Origin: Pseudomonas sp. DY-1
GTDB lineage: Bacteria; Pseudomonadota; Gammaproteobacteria; Pseudomonadales; Pseudomonadaceae
Reading direction: 5' to 3'
Length of the DNA stretch: 64,000 nt
NCBI RefSeq assembly: GCF_003626975.1
Contig: NZ_CP032616.1
Location: 3,968,001 to 4,032,000, forward strand
The notes under the pieces were generated by a model, which saw only the letters and a program-made list of their open reading frames with translations, searched no databases and had not been told where the DNA came from. This document shows positions 26,135 to 36,855 of this stretch, piece after piece. The position numbers were made by a program, and so were the translations under genes. The number at the start of each line of letters is the position of its first letter. Positions within the stretch are counted from its first letter, which is position 1.

Positions 26135-27565
26135 ATGGTCGCCGACATCGCTTACCTGCAACAGACTCAACAGCAGATCAGCCAGCTGGAGTCTCTCTTC
26201 CAGCGCCAGCGCGAAGCATTTCGCGCCAACCCCATGCCCAGCGCAGCGCAACGCATCCAGTGGCTGAAATCGCTGCGCGAGCTCCTGCTCACCGAGAAGG
26301 AAGCCCTGATCGCGGCCATTTCCCAGGACTTCAGCAATCGCGCGGCGGAAGAGACGCTGCTCGCAGAGATCATGCCCAGCCTCCATGGCATCCACTACGT
26401 CAGCAAGTGCATCCGCAAATGGATGAAGCCCTCCCGACGCAGCGTCGGCATGGCCTTCCAACCGGCGTCGGCCAAGGTGGTCTACCAGCCCCTGGGCGTC
26501 GTCGGCGTCATCGTGCCCTGGAACTATCCCCTGTACCTGGCCATCGGCCCGCTGGTCGGCGCCCTGGCGGCGGGCAACCGGGTAATGATCAAGATGAGCG
26601 AATCCACCCCGGCAACTGCCCAGTTGCTCCAGGACCTGCTGGCCCGCGTCTTCCCTGAAGACCTGGTTGCAGTGGTCCAGGGCGAGGCCGAGGTCGGGGT
26701 GGCGTTCTCCCGCCAGCCCTTCGACCACCTGCTGTTCACCGGTGCAACCAGCATCGGCAAGCACGTGATGCGCGCGGCCGCCGAGAACCTGACTCCGGTG
26801 ACCCTGGAACTGGGCGGCAAGTCGCCAGCCATCGTCTCCGCAGACGTGCCCCTGGCCGACGCCGCCGAGCGCATCGCCTTCGGCAAGACCATGAATGCGG
26901 GCCAGACCTGCGTGGCCCCGGACTACGTGCTGGTACCGGAAGATCGCATCGACGGCTTCGTCGAGGCCTATCGTCTGGCCGTGAAGGGTTTCTACCCGCA
27001 GCTGACCGACAATCCCGACTACACCGCCATCATCAATGAACGCCAGTTGAGCCGCCTCAAGGGCTACCTGGTCGACGCCGAAGCCAAGGGCGCGCGCCTG
27101 GTCCCGCTGTTCCCGGAAGCCCAGGGACGCCGCCTGCCGCACACCGTCGTGCTGGGAGCCACCGATGAGATGAAGCTGATGCAGGAGGAGATCTTCGGCC
27201 CCCTGCTGCCGATCGTTCCTTATCGCGCCATCGACGATGCCTTCGCCTACATCAACGATCGTCCGCGCCCGCTGGCCCTTTACTACTTCGGCTACGGCAA
27301 GGCCGAACAGCAGCGCGTGCTGCACGAGACCCACTCTGGCGGCGTGTGCCTGAACGACACGCTGCTCCATGTGGCTCAGGACGACATGCCGTTCGGCGGC
27401 ATCGGTCCCTCCGGCATGGGTCACTATCACGGCCATGAAGGTTTCCTCACCTTCAGCAAGGCCAAGTCGGTGTTCATCAAGCAGCGTTTCAATGCCGCGA
27501 AGATGATCTATCCGCCCTACGGCAAGGCCATCCAGAAGCTGGTCTATAAACTTTTCGTCCGCTGA
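26135..27565 (+). CDS. Coniferyl-type aldehyde dehydrogenase
   Basis: A 476-residue NAD(P)-dependent aldehyde dehydrogenase. The general base is Glu225 in LELGGKSP and the nucleophile is Cys259 in NAGQTCV. The short length and the C-terminal YPPYGKAIQKLVYKL fit the fatty or coniferyl aldehyde dehydrogenase branch rather than betaine-type enzymes. AGGAG precedes the ATG at 26135; a GTG-started longer frame from 26081 is less likely. It heads a run of four same-strand genes and probably oxidises the aldehyde made by the GMC enzyme. Confidence 0.92.
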   Translation: MVADIAYLQQTQQQISQLESLFQRQREAFRANPMPSAAQRIQWLKSLRELLLTEKEALIAAISQDFSNRAAEETLLAEIMPSLHGIHYVSKCIRKWMKPSRRSVGMAFQPASAKVVYQPLGVVGVIVPWNYPLYLAIGPLVGALAAGNRVMIKMSESTPATAQLLQDLLARVFPEDLVAVVQGEAEVGVAFSRQPFDHLLFTGATSIGKHVMRAAAENLTPVTLELGGKSPAIVSADVPLADAAERIAFGKTMNAGQTCVAPDYVLVPEDRIDGFVEAYRLAVKGFYPQLTDNPDYTAIINERQLSRLKGYLVDAEAKGARLVPLFPEAQGRRLPHTVVLGATDEMKLMQEEIFGPLLPIVPYRAIDDAFAYINDRPRPLALYYFGYGKAEQQRVLHETHSGGVCLNDTLLHVAQDDMPFGGIGPSGMGHYHGHEGFLTFSKAKSVFIKQRFNAAKMIYPPYGKAIQKLVYKLFVR

Positions 27566-27593
27566 ACCGGGCCTTCGCAGGCAGATAATAAAA

Positions 27594-28139
27594 ATGAGCG
27601 AAACCACCCTCGAAGCGCCGGGGCTATCCCGGCGCAACCTGCTCAAGGTCGGCCTGCTCGGCTCGGCCTTTCTCGCCACCGCCGGTGTGACCGCAAGCCT
27701 CACCGGCTGCTCGGCCAGCGTTCCCGCAGGTGGCTTTGCCGTGCTCCGTGAGTCCGACCTGCCCTTCCTGCGCGCGCTGGTGCCAGTGATGCTGGACGGC
27801 GCCGTGCCGGCCCAAGGCATGCCGACGGCGGTGGATGGTGCCCTGCAAAGCCTGGATTACGCCCTGCATCGCCTGTCCCCGGAAATGCTCAAGCTGACCA
27901 TGCAACTGTTCGATGTGCTCGCGCTACCGGTCACCCGTGGCCCGCTGACGGGCGTCTGGGGCAGTTGGGAGAAGGCCAGCGCCCAGCACGTCCATGACTT
28001 CCTCACGCGCTGGGAAAACAGCTCCATCGGCCTGTTGAAGATGGGCCACGCGTCCCTGCTGCAACTGGTGATGATGGCCTGGTACGGCAGGCCGGAGTCC
28101 TGGGCGCACTGCGGCTACCCCGGCCCGCCCAGCGTGTGA
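27594..28139 (+). CDS. Tat-signal small subunit, gluconate 2-dehydrogenase subunit 3-like
   Basis: A 181-residue protein with a twin-arginine signal, SRRNLLK at residues 12-18, followed by a hydrophobic stretch. A lipobox-like LTGC at 36-39 overlaps the signal's end. The mature part (LPFLRALVPVMLDG, then PTAVDGALQSLDYAL) resembles the small subunit 3 that accompanies membrane-linked GMC dehydrogenases. That similarity is from pattern memory and is moderate. It lies 28 nt after the aldehyde dehydrogenase and 40 nt before the GMC gene. It probably escorts the GMC subunit through the Tat system. Confidence 0.75.
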   Translation: MSETTLEAPGLSRRNLLKVGLLGSAFLATAGVTASLTGCSASVPAGGFAVLRESDLPFLRALVPVMLDGAVPAQGMPTAVDGALQSLDYALHRLSPEMLKLTMQLFDVLALPVTRGPLTGVWGSWEKASAQHVHDFLTRWENSSIGLLKMGHASLLQLVMMAWYGRPESWAHCGYPGPPSV

Positions 28140-28179
28140 TCCACGCCGATAACGACAAGAACTCGCTCGAGACCCTGAC

Positions 28180-29775
28180 ATGCCTGTACCCGATCTGTTC
28201 GCCGAAGGCCTTGCCCGCGGCTGGAAAACCCACAACGGCTCGCGCCTGGAGCAGGACCTGACGCTGGAGGCCGACGTCGCGATCGTCGGCAGCGGCGCCG
28301 GCGGAGGTACCACCGCGGAAATTCTCAGCGCGGCAGGCTTCAAGGTATTGCTGATCGAGGAAGGCCCGCTCAAGACCAGCTCCGACTTCAAGATGCAAGA
28401 GGCCGAGGCCTACCCGAGCCTGTACCAGGAAGGCATTGGCCGCATGACCAAGGATGGCGCCATCACCATCCTCCAGGGTCGCGCCGTGGGCGGCACCACC
28501 TTGGTGAACTGGACGTCCAGCTTCCGTACTCCGGACCTGACGCTGGAGCACTGGGCCAGCGAACACGGCGTAAAGGGCCTGTCGGTGGCCGAGATGGCGC
28601 CTTGGTTCGAGAAGATGGAGCAACGCCTTGGCGTCGCGCCCTGGGCAATTCCGCCAAACCCGAACAACGATGTGATCCGCCTCGGCTGCGAAAAACTCGG
28701 GCTGCACTGGAAGGTGATTCCACGCAACGTGCGCGGCTGCTGGAACCTCGGTTACTGCGGCATGGGCTGCCCGACCAACGCCAAGCAGTCGATGCTGGTC
28801 ACCACCATTCCAGCCACCCTGGAGAAGGGCGGCGAGTTGCTCTATCTGGCCCGAGCGGAAAAGCTGCTGATCGAGGGAGACAAGGTCACCGGCATCGAAT
28901 GCCTTGGCCTGGACGAGCGCTGCGTGGCACCCAATGGCCGCAAGATCACCGTCAAGGCGCGCCACTATGTGCTTTCCGGCGGTGGCATCAACACCCCGGG
29001 CCTGCTTCTGCGCTCCAACGCACCGGACCCGCACGGCCGCGTCGGAAAGCGCACATTCCTGCACGTTGTGAACTTCTCCGCGGCGCAGTTCGACCGGGTG
29101 ATCAACCCCTTCTACGGCGCGCCGCAGTCGATCTACTCAGACCATTACCAGTGGGATGACGGCGCCACCGGACGCATGTCCTACAAGCTCGAAGTGCCGC
29201 CACTGCAACCGGCGCTCACCAGCACCCTCCTGGGTCGTTTTGGCGTCGACAACGCACTGCGCATGGAACAGCTACCGCACACCAACGTGATGCTTGCCCT
29301 GATGCGCGACGGTTTCCACCCGGACAGCGCCGAGGGCTCGGTGGTACTGCGCGGCGACGGCAGCCCGGTGCTCGACTACCGCATGACCGACTACACCTGG
29401 GACGGCATTCGCCGGGCATTCCACGTCATGGCCGAGATCCAGTTTGCCGCTGGCGCACGCGCCGTCCTCCCCATGCACAATGACGCCGACTACGTGAAGA
29501 CTCTGGCCGAAGCCCGCAGCCTGATCGACAACCTGCCGCTGGAGCTCTACCGCACCCGTCTTGGCAGCGCCCACGTGATGGGCGGCTGCGCCATGGGTGA
29601 GGACCCGAAGCTGGCAGTGACCGACAGCCAGGGCCGCCACCACCAGTTGGCCAACCTGTCGATCCACGACGGCTCGCTGTTCCCCACCAGCATCGGCGCC
29701 AATCCCCAGCTCTCGGTCTATGGCCTGACGGCGAAGCTGGCCAGCGCGCTGGCCGGGCGGATAGGCAAGGCGTGA
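28180..29775 (+). CDS. GMC family FAD-dependent oxidoreductase
   Basis: A 531-residue flavoprotein. The ADP-binding motif is IVGSGAGGGTTAE (about 35-46) and the FAD block is GRAVGGTTLVNW. The C-terminal GMC region has HVMGGCAMGED and SLFPTSIGANPQLSVYGL. A cysteine-rich segment, RGCWNLGYCGMGCPTNAKQS, is typical of the branch that includes long-chain alcohol oxidases and bacterial sorbitol or gluconate dehydrogenases. It has no signal peptide of its own. With the preceding Tat-signal subunit it may be exported as a complex. The substrate is unknown, probably a primary alcohol. Confidence 0.88.
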   Translation: MPVPDLFAEGLARGWKTHNGSRLEQDLTLEADVAIVGSGAGGGTTAEILSAAGFKVLLIEEGPLKTSSDFKMQEAEAYPSLYQEGIGRMTKDGAITILQGRAVGGTTLVNWTSSFRTPDLTLEHWASEHGVKGLSVAEMAPWFEKMEQRLGVAPWAIPPNPNNDVIRLGCEKLGLHWKVIPRNVRGCWNLGYCGMGCPTNAKQSMLVTTIPATLEKGGELLYLARAEKLLIEGDKVTGIECLGLDERCVAPNGRKITVKARHYVLSGGGINTPGLLLRSNAPDPHGRVGKRTFLHVVNFSAAQFDRVINPFYGAPQSIYSDHYQWDDGATGRMSYKLEVPPLQPALTSTLLGRFGVDNALRMEQLPHTNVMLALMRDGFHPDSAEGSVVLRGDGSPVLDYRMTDYTWDGIRRAFHVMAEIQFAAGARAVLPMHNDADYVKTLAEARSLIDNLPLELYRTRLGSAHVMGGCAMGEDPKLAVTDSQGRHHQLANLSIHDGSLFPTSIGANPQLSVYGLTAKLASALAGRIGKA

Positions 29776-29800
29776 CGGGCTACCGCTCGAGGACAAAACC

Positions 29801-31122
<1,322 letters not shown>

Positions 31123-31125
31123 CCC

Positions 31126-32829
31126 ATGGGCCGCCCGGTACGCGGCTCCTATCGTGGCGCGTTGCTGGCGTCGCTGCTTCTGCTCGCGGGCATTTCCCAA
31201 GCTGCCGAGCCTGGCCGCGCGGCAGTCGCCACGCCGCATCCGTCAGCCACCGTGGCAGGCCTGGAAACCCTGGCCCAGGGCGGCAACGCCTTCGATGCCG
31301 CTGTGGCCATCAGCGCCGCCCTGGCAGTCGCCGAACCTTACGGTTCAGGCCTGGGCGGCGGTGGATTCTTCCTGCTCCGTCAGGGGGGCGAAAAACCCGC
31401 CTACCGCTTCCTCGATGCCCGCGAACGCGCGCCGCTGGCCGCGAACGCGCGCCTGTACGTCCGCGACGGAAAGGTCGATCCGGCCCTGTCCCTGGACGGC
31501 CCGCTGGCCGCCGCAATTCCCGGCCTGCCTGCCGCCCTCGTGGACCTCGCCAGCCGCTACGGCCGCCTGCCGCTGGCCGACAGCCTGACACCGGCCATCC
31601 GCCTGGCTCGCGACGGCATTTCGGTGGATCGCATCTACCGCGAACGCGCCTCCTGGCGGCTGTCGTCCATGCGCGACGACCGGGAGACGGCGCGCCTGTT
31701 CCTCGACCACAAGGGTGAAATCCCGGAGGAATTCAGCCTGCTGCGCCAGCCGGAACTGGGCAACACCCTCGAGCGCATCGCCCGTTATGGCAAGGCCGGG
31801 TTCTATAGCGGCCCCACCGCGGAGAAGCTGGTGCAAGGTGTGAACGCCGCCGGCGGCATCTGGAGCCTGCGCGACCTGGCCGAATACCAGACCGTGGAAC
31901 GCCAGCCGATTCGCTTCCGCCTTGCCGATGGCCGTGAGCTGATCGGCGCCCCGCCGCCCTCGGCCGGCGGCATCGCCCTGGCCCAGAGCCTGGCCATGCT
32001 GCAGGAACTGCCGTGGCGCAAGGCCGACCGCGTACAGCGCACCCACTACGTGGTAGAGGTACTGCGCCGCGCGTACCGCGACCGTGGGCTGCTCGGCGAT
32101 CCGGATTTCGTCGCGACTCCACAGGCCCGGCTGCTCGATGCCGGCTACCTGAAAGACCTCGCCAAAGGTATCGATGCCCGCCGTGCTACCCCGAGCAGCA
32201 GCCTGCCGCCATCACCGCCGTGGCGCGAGGGTGACCACACCACTCACTTCGCAGTCATCGACAAGGATGGCAACGCAGTGGCCGCCACCCTGTCCATCAA
32301 CCTGCCCTTCGGCGCCGCCTTCACCGTGCCCGGCACCGGCGTGTTGCTGAACGACGAGATGGACGACTTCGCCGCGAACCCCGAAGGTGCCAACGCCTAT
32401 GGACTCGCCGCCAGCCAGGCCAATGCTGTGGGTTCGGGAAAACGCCCACTGTCGTCCATGAGCCCGACCTTCATCGAGAGCGAAGAGGAGTTCGCCGCGT
32501 TCGGCACTCCAGGTGGCAGCCGGATTCCCAGCATGGTGCTGTTGTCGGTGCTGGAGTACCTGGACGGTCAGCCAGTGAACCGCTGGCCGGCGGTGGCGCG
32601 CTATCACCACCAGTACCTGCCGGACCAGATCGAGCACGAGCCCGGCGCCTTCAGCAGCAGCGAAATCGCCGAACTGCGCGCCCGCGGCTACAGCCTCAAG
32701 CCGCTGGAACGCAACTACGGCAATCAGCAGGTGCTGTTCTGGAACAAGGCCAAGGGCAACCTCGAAGCCGCCAGCGATCCGCGCGGGCTGGGCCTCTCTG
32801 AAATACTCGAAATCGAGCAGATCAAGTAG
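31126..32829 (+). CDS. Gamma-glutamyltranspeptidase
   Basis: A 567-residue periplasmic enzyme that cleaves or transfers the gamma-glutamyl group of glutathione and related compounds. The signal peptide is about 26 residues (LLASLLLLAGISQAA). The proenzyme cleaves itself before Thr372 in DHTTHFAVID, giving the catalytic N-terminal threonine. Family blocks EPYGSGLGGGGFFLL and KRPLSSMSPTF are present. It starts 3 nt after the ferredoxin stop. Its TAG stop lies within a REP-like palindrome. Confidence 0.93.
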   Translation: MGRPVRGSYRGALLASLLLLAGISQAAEPGRAAVATPHPSATVAGLETLAQGGNAFDAAVAISAALAVAEPYGSGLGGGGFFLLRQGGEKPAYRFLDARERAPLAANARLYVRDGKVDPALSLDGPLAAAIPGLPAALVDLASRYGRLPLADSLTPAIRLARDGISVDRIYRERASWRLSSMRDDRETARLFLDHKGEIPEEFSLLRQPELGNTLERIARYGKAGFYSGPTAEKLVQGVNAAGGIWSLRDLAEYQTVERQPIRFRLADGRELIGAPPPSAGGIALAQSLAMLQELPWRKADRVQRTHYVVEVLRRAYRDRGLLGDPDFVATPQARLLDAGYLKDLAKGIDARRATPSSSLPPSPPWREGDHTTHFAVIDKDGNAVAATLSINLPFGAAFTVPGTGVLLNDEMDDFAANPEGANAYGLAASQANAVGSGKRPLSSMSPTFIESEEEFAAFGTPGGSRIPSMVLLSVLEYLDGQPVNRWPAVARYHHQYLPDQIEHEPGAFSSSEIAELRARGYSLKPLERNYGNQQVLFWNKAKGNLEAASDPRGLGLSEILEIEQIK

Positions 32830-32851
32830 GAGCGAATTCATTCGCCCCTAC
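32826..32851. repeat. REP-like palindrome overlapping the ggt stop codon
   Basis: The sequence starts GTAGGAGCGAA and ends TTCGCCCCTAC, forming a short imperfect palindrome of 26 nt. Its first bases include the TAG stop codon of the transpeptidase gene. It belongs to the same family as the elements near 43.4 and 53.05 kb. Confidence 0.75.
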
Positions 32852-32852
32852 T

Positions 32853-32938
32853 GTAGGTTGGCGCCGAGTCCGCGAGGCCCAACACGCAAGGCCGAGGCCT
32901 GGCATCGTTAGGCTTCGCTGCGCTCTGCACCAACCTAC
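32853..32938. repeat. Inverted repeat GTAGGTTGG / CCAACCTAC
   Basis: Perfect 9-bp terminal arms (32853-32861 and 32930-32938) enclose 68 nt with shorter internal dyads. The ends resemble the TGTAGGTTGG extragenic elements seen in many Pseudomonas genomes. It lies between the convergent transpeptidase and Na/Pi transporter genes. Confidence 0.65.
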
Positions 32939-32989
32939 GGGCGCTCCGCCTCCAGGCATTGCACGGTATACCGGCACTCACCGCACACC

Positions 32990-34837
32990 TTATGGACGAT
33001 CGCCGTCCAGCACGATCAGTGACTCTTCATCCTGTTCCAGCCGTCGCAGCTCGCGGAACAGCAACTGCCCTTCACCCAGCATCAGCACATTTCGCAGGCT
33101 CTGGAAAATCCGGCTCGCATATCCCAGGTCGTTCATTAGGGAACTGGTCATCAGGCCATCCAGTTCACCTTTGCGCACTGAATTGAACAGCCGGGTACGG
33201 AAGCTGCCATCGAAGGTCGCGGCCTGCTCGTCCAGCCAACCCAGACGCTCGTTCCATGCCTCTTCCGGCAGGTCGGAGCGGCCCAGCTCGCGCAGCTCAT
33301 GGAGCATCGCCAGCAAGTGGCGGCGCAGGTCCACATAGGCATCACGAAGGGGAGCAGGCTCCTGGTCCAGGTAACGCCCGAGGTTCTTCTGCAGGTGCTT
33401 GGCATCCTTCACCGCATCCACCAGTTGCAGCGCGGCCAGCTGGCAACTGACCCAGAACTGTTGGTGTGCCTCATCCAGAGGCAGATCGAGCCGCCCCATG
33501 AAGCTCAGCAGGTCGCCATACACACCTTTGATATGCCGCTGGTAGAGCGCTTCGGCGTCCAGATGATGGCGCTCCGGCCGAGCCTGCAGCAGGCGCTCAT
33601 CGCCTTGCGCCTTTGCCAGTTGGTCCACCGGCAGGTAAAGCGCGTGGCAGATCACTTCCATGCTCAAGCGACCGAGGTGGCGCAGTTCGCGCACCACGGC
33701 GCTGGCAGCGGCATCCACCGAATCCAGGGCGCGCTCGTTGAGGTAGCGCGCGCGGGTACGCAGCAGTTCCTCCGGCCCTACAGCCAGCTCGGTGATCAGC
33801 ACCTGGGGCTCTTCGCGTTCCGGCAACCAGCGCACCAGCCAGTAAGCGAGGCGTTCTTGCAGCGGCCAGAACAGCAGCACACCCATGGCGTTGATAAGGC
33901 TGTGGAACATGGCCAGCTGGATCAGCTCGTTGTCGCCCAGCCCGGTGATGCCGGCGATCCGATCGACCATCAAGCTCAACGGCCCCAGCAGGATGAAAGC
34001 CAGGGTGCAGGTAACTACGTTGAACAACACGTGGGCCAACGCCAGCCGTTGTCCACTGCGGTTTCCGCCAAGGGAGCCGACGAAGGCGGTGGTGACGCTG
34101 CTGCCGACGTTGGAGCCGATGGCAATGGCGAAAGCCTGGGCCAGCTCCAGCTGACCGCCGGCCAGGGCCGCCAGCGTCAGCATCAGCGTGGCATGACTGG
34201 ATTGCAGCACCACGGTAACCAGCAGCCCCACCAGGGCGAACAGCAAGCTTCCCATCACCCCGTCGGCCTGGAAGACGGTGAGGTCGAGGCCGTCGCCGAA
34301 GCTGGCGAAGCCGTCCTTGATCTGGTCGATGCCGAGGAAGATGAAGGCAATTCCGAGGACGATGCGCCCGGCCGCCTTGCTCTTCTCGCCGAGGAAACCA
34401 CCGAGCACGCCGAAGACCAGCAGCGGCAACGCCAGCGGGCTCAGGCTGAGGTTCTGCCCCGCCAAGGCCAGCAGCCAGATACCACTGGTAGCCCCCAAGT
34501 TGGCACCGAAGAGGATGGCGATACCGCCGGCGAGCTGGATCAGCCCGGCACTGATGAAGGCGATGGTGAGCAGCGATACCAGCGTGCTGGACTGCAACAG
34601 CAAGGTGCCGCAGATGCCGAACATCAGCCCCTTGAAGGAGGTGGCGGTGCTGCTGGCCAGTAGTTGCTCGAGCTTGCTGCCGGCCAGCTGGCGCAGCCCC
34701 TCTTCCAGGCACTGCATCCCGAACAGGAACAGCGCAAGGCCGGCGCAGAGCTCCAGCCAGCCGGAACTGAACCAGAAACTCAATGCCAGCCCGACAGTAG
34801 CCAGGGCAAGCAGGATGATGCGCGAGTTGTGCTTCAC
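32990..34837 (-). CDS. Na/Pi cotransporter family protein with PhoU-like tail
   Basis: A 615-residue protein. Residues 1-330 hold about nine membrane segments with the two inverted NptA repeats, each marked by a QSS motif (LLLQSSTLVSLLTIAF and VVLQSSHATLMLTLAAL). The C-terminal 270 residues are soluble and helical, like PhoU. Such YjbB-type proteins are thought to export or exchange phosphate with sodium. No pst or pho genes are nearby, so it stands alone. It is convergent with the transpeptidase gene. Confidence 0.9.
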   Translation of the reverse strand: MKHNSRIILLALATVGLALSFWFSSGWLELCAGLALFLFGMQCLEEGLRQLAGSKLEQLLASSTATSFKGLMFGICGTLLLQSSTLVSLLTIAFISAGLIQLAGGIAILFGANLGATSGIWLLALAGQNLSLSPLALPLLVFGVLGGFLGEKSKAAGRIVLGIAFIFLGIDQIKDGFASFGDGLDLTVFQADGVMGSLLFALVGLLVTVVLQSSHATLMLTLAALAGGQLELAQAFAIAIGSNVGSSVTTAFVGSLGGNRSGQRLALAHVLFNVVTCTLAFILLGPLSLMVDRIAGITGLGDNELIQLAMFHSLINAMGVLLFWPLQERLAYWLVRWLPEREEPQVLITELAVGPEELLRTRARYLNERALDSVDAAASAVVRELRHLGRLSMEVICHALYLPVDQLAKAQGDERLLQARPERHHLDAEALYQRHIKGVYGDLLSFMGRLDLPLDEAHQQFWVSCQLAALQLVDAVKDAKHLQKNLGRYLDQEPAPLRDAYVDLRRHLLAMLHELRELGRSDLPEEAWNERLGWLDEQAATFDGSFRTRLFNSVRKGELDGLMTSSLMNDLGYASRIFQSLRNVLMLGEGQLLFRELRRLEQDEESLIVLDGDRP

Positions 34838-34921
34838 GGGCGGTATTCCTTCACCAGACAGGGCTCAGCTATTACCCGATACAGTCGTCTGACGGCAACC
34901 CGCATGGCGCCCGAAAACGCC

Positions 34922-34943
34922 GACGGCCCCGAAAGGGGCCGTC
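34922..34943 (-). terminator. Rho-independent terminator
   Basis: On the minus strand, 9-bp arms GACGGCCCC and GGGGCCGTC enclose a 4-nt loop (plus-strand GAAA). They are followed by GGCGTTTT. It lies 22 nt beyond the stop of the small exported protein gene ending at 34966. Confidence 0.8.
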
Positions 34944-34965
34944 GCAATGGAGTCGGGGGAAGGAA

Positions 34966-35304
34966 TCAGTCGTGCTTGTAGCCACTGATCGTGCAGCCCA
35001 GGCAGCGCACGAAGGCTTCTCTGCCCGGCTCGACGACCAGCGCATTGGCCGCCTCGCCGACATTACCGCCCAGCGCGGAGAACGGCAGGCTGATGATGAA
35101 CAGGCCCGCACCGATCACGGTGGCGCCGATCAGCAGCGGGCGGGCGATGATGATATCGCCGGCCATGCTGTAACCGGTGGGAGCATTGACTGTGTACATC
35201 GGGTCACCGCTGGTGTTTTCCTGAACCACTTCCGCGTGAGCCGGCAGCGCCAGCAGGCCAGTGGTCAGCGCCAGGACAGCAGCGGTTGTGCGGAGCAGGT
35301 TCAT
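34966..35304 (-). CDS. Small exported or membrane protein of unknown function
   Basis: A 112-residue protein with a signal peptide ([19 protein letters not shown], cleavage near residue 24). One further hydrophobic segment ([22 protein letters not shown]) is followed by a glycine-rich turn and a short tail with two cysteines, CLGC. I recall similar hypothetical proteins in other pseudomonads, sometimes labelled multidrug transporters without support. The gene has its own terminator and is probably monocistronic. Confidence 0.75.
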   Translation of the reverse strand: MNLLRTTAAVLALTTGLLALPAHAEVVQENTSGDPMYTVNAPTGYSMAGDIIIARPLLIGATVIGAGLFIISLPFSALGGNVGEAANALVVEPGREAFVRCLGCTISGYKHD

Positions 35305-35376
35305 ACGGGCGATCCTTCAGATAGTGGTGTACGAAAAACTATAACAGCGCATGGCACATTGGCAGCGTGACGGCCT

Positions 35377-35955
35377 TCAATCGCCATTGAAAGCGTAGTC
35401 GGGTTTTTTCGGCACGTAAGGGCGGTAGAAGGTCAGCAACTGGCGCAGATCGGCGTGCTCGTCACCCGTGGGGTAGAACGGCTCGCCGATCACCACCCGG
35501 CGATTGGCGTAGTCCAGGGCAGCCGGGACTATAGGCACTCCGGCGCCGCAAGCGATGTGGTAGAAGCCCATTTTCCAGCGATCCACGCGTTTGCGGGTGC
35601 CTTCCGGCGAGATCACCAGCATGAACTCGCGATTCTCGCGGAAGCGCTCCACCGCTTGATCCACCATGTTCAGCTTGAGATGCCGATGGATCGGCACGCC
35701 TCCCCAGCGTTGCAGCAGCCCGGCGAAGGGCCAGCGGAAGATGGTGTGCTTGCCGAACCAGCGGGCATTCAGGCGCAGCACGAACTTCACTGTGAGGAAC
35801 AACACGAAGTCCCAGTTGGAAGTGTGGTGGGCGCCGATGATCACGAACTTGTCGAGGGGTGGCAGGCGCCCTTCGATGCGCCAGCCCATCAGACGCAGCA
35901 CGCCGTGGCCAATCGCCTCGGCAAAGGGATTGCGGGGCAGGTAATTACCGTACAT
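35377..35955 (-). CDS. 1-acyl-glycerol-3-phosphate acyltransferase-like protein
   Basis: A 192-residue PlsC-family acyltransferase. The catalytic HX4D motif is His44 to Asp49 in HHTSNWD, and the acyl-acceptor block is ISPEGTRKRVDRW. It lacks the N-terminal membrane helices of full PlsC and has a C-terminal extension rich in Tyr and Pro. It may act on a lysophospholipid or another glycolipid. It is the next gene downstream of mutM on the same strand, with 63 nt between. Confidence 0.88.
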   Translation of the reverse strand: MYGNYLPRNPFAEAIGHGVLRLMGWRIEGRLPPLDKFVIIGAHHTSNWDFVLFLTVKFVLRLNARWFGKHTIFRWPFAGLLQRWGGVPIHRHLKLNMVDQAVERFRENREFMLVISPEGTRKRVDRWKMGFYHIACGAGVPIVPAALDYANRRVVIGEPFYPTGDEHADLRQLLTFYRPYVPKKPDYAFNGD

Positions 35956-36018
35956 AGGACAGACTTCTTTTCTTGTTCTAGGAATGCTCGACGCCGAGTC
36001 TCGCGACCCGGCGAGGGA

Positions 36019-36831
36019 TTAGCGTTGGCAGCGCGGACAATAGACGCTGGCGCGCTGGCCCAGGCGGATTTCCCGCAAGGTCGAGCCGCACTGCTTGCAG
36101 AACTCGCCAGCACGGCCGTAGACGAACAACTCCTGCTGGAAGTAGCCCGGTTTGCCGTCGCCGCCGACAAAGTCGCGCAGGGTAGTGCCACCACACTCGA
36201 TGGCCTGCGCAAGGATGCGTTTGATTTCCTCGGCCAGCTTCAGGTAGCGGGCCCGCGAGATGGAGCCCGCTTCGCGGCGCGGGTCGATTCCGGCGGCGAA
36301 CAGCGCCTCGCTGGCGTAGATGTTGCCGACCCCGACCACCACGGCGTTGTCCATGATGAAGGGTTTCACCGCCATGCTGCGGCCACGGGACAGCTGGAAC
36401 AGGCGCTCGCCGTCGAACAGGCCAGTCAGCGGCTCCGGCCCCAGGTGGCGCAACAGCTCGTGGTTCAGTGGGTCATCGCTCCAAAGCAGCGCGCCGAAGC
36501 GGCGTGGGTCGGTGTAGCGCAGGGCCATGCCCGACTCCAACTCGATATCCACATGCTCGTGCTTGGCCGCGACCAACCCAGCCTCCACCAGGCGCAGGCT
36601 GCCGGACATGCCGAGGTGGCTGATCAGGGTGCCGACTTCGGCCTGCAGCAACAGGTACTTGGCGCGGCGCTCCACATGCAGGATGCGCTGGCCGGACAGG
36701 CGCACATCCAGGTCTTCGGGAATCGGCCAGCGCAGGCGGCGCTCACGCACGATCACCCGGCTGACGCGCTGGCCTTCGAGGAAGGGCGCGATGCCGCGGC
36801 GGGTCGTTTCGACTTCGGGTAGTTCAGGCAT
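36019..36831 (-). CDS. mutM: Formamidopyrimidine-DNA glycosylase
   Basis: A 270-residue bifunctional glycosylase and AP lyase that removes 8-oxoguanine and Fapy lesions. After removal of Met, the N-terminal Pro ([13 protein letters not shown]) is the catalytic nucleophile and the next Glu is essential. The H2TH region and the C-terminal zinc finger ([15 protein letters not shown], ending CPRCQR) are complete. It lies between the HDOD gene and the acyltransferase gene on the minus strand. Confidence 0.97.
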   Translation of the reverse strand: MPELPEVETTRRGIAPFLEGQRVSRVIVRERRLRWPIPEDLDVRLSGQRILHVERRAKYLLLQAEVGTLISHLGMSGSLRLVEAGLVAAKHEHVDIELESGMALRYTDPRRFGALLWSDDPLNHELLRHLGPEPLTGLFDGERLFQLSRGRSMAVKPFIMDNAVVVGVGNIYASEALFAAGIDPRREAGSISRARYLKLAEEIKRILAQAIECGGTTLRDFVGGDGKPGYFQQELFVYGRAGEFCKQCGSTLREIRLGQRASVYCPRCQR

Positions 36832-36855
36832 CTGAATCTCGGTACTCGGCGCGAC

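Noticed and set aside
26060-27820. Long open frame on the minus strand opposite the aldehyde dehydrogenase
   Set aside because: It mirrors a gene with intact catalytic motifs, has no recognisable domain and is rich in residues expected from reverse reading of GC-rich codons.
33299-34663. 454-codon plus-strand frame opposite the Na/Pi transporter
   Set aside because: Low-complexity Gln- and His-rich translation without domains; the opposite strand encodes a clear NptA/PhoU protein.
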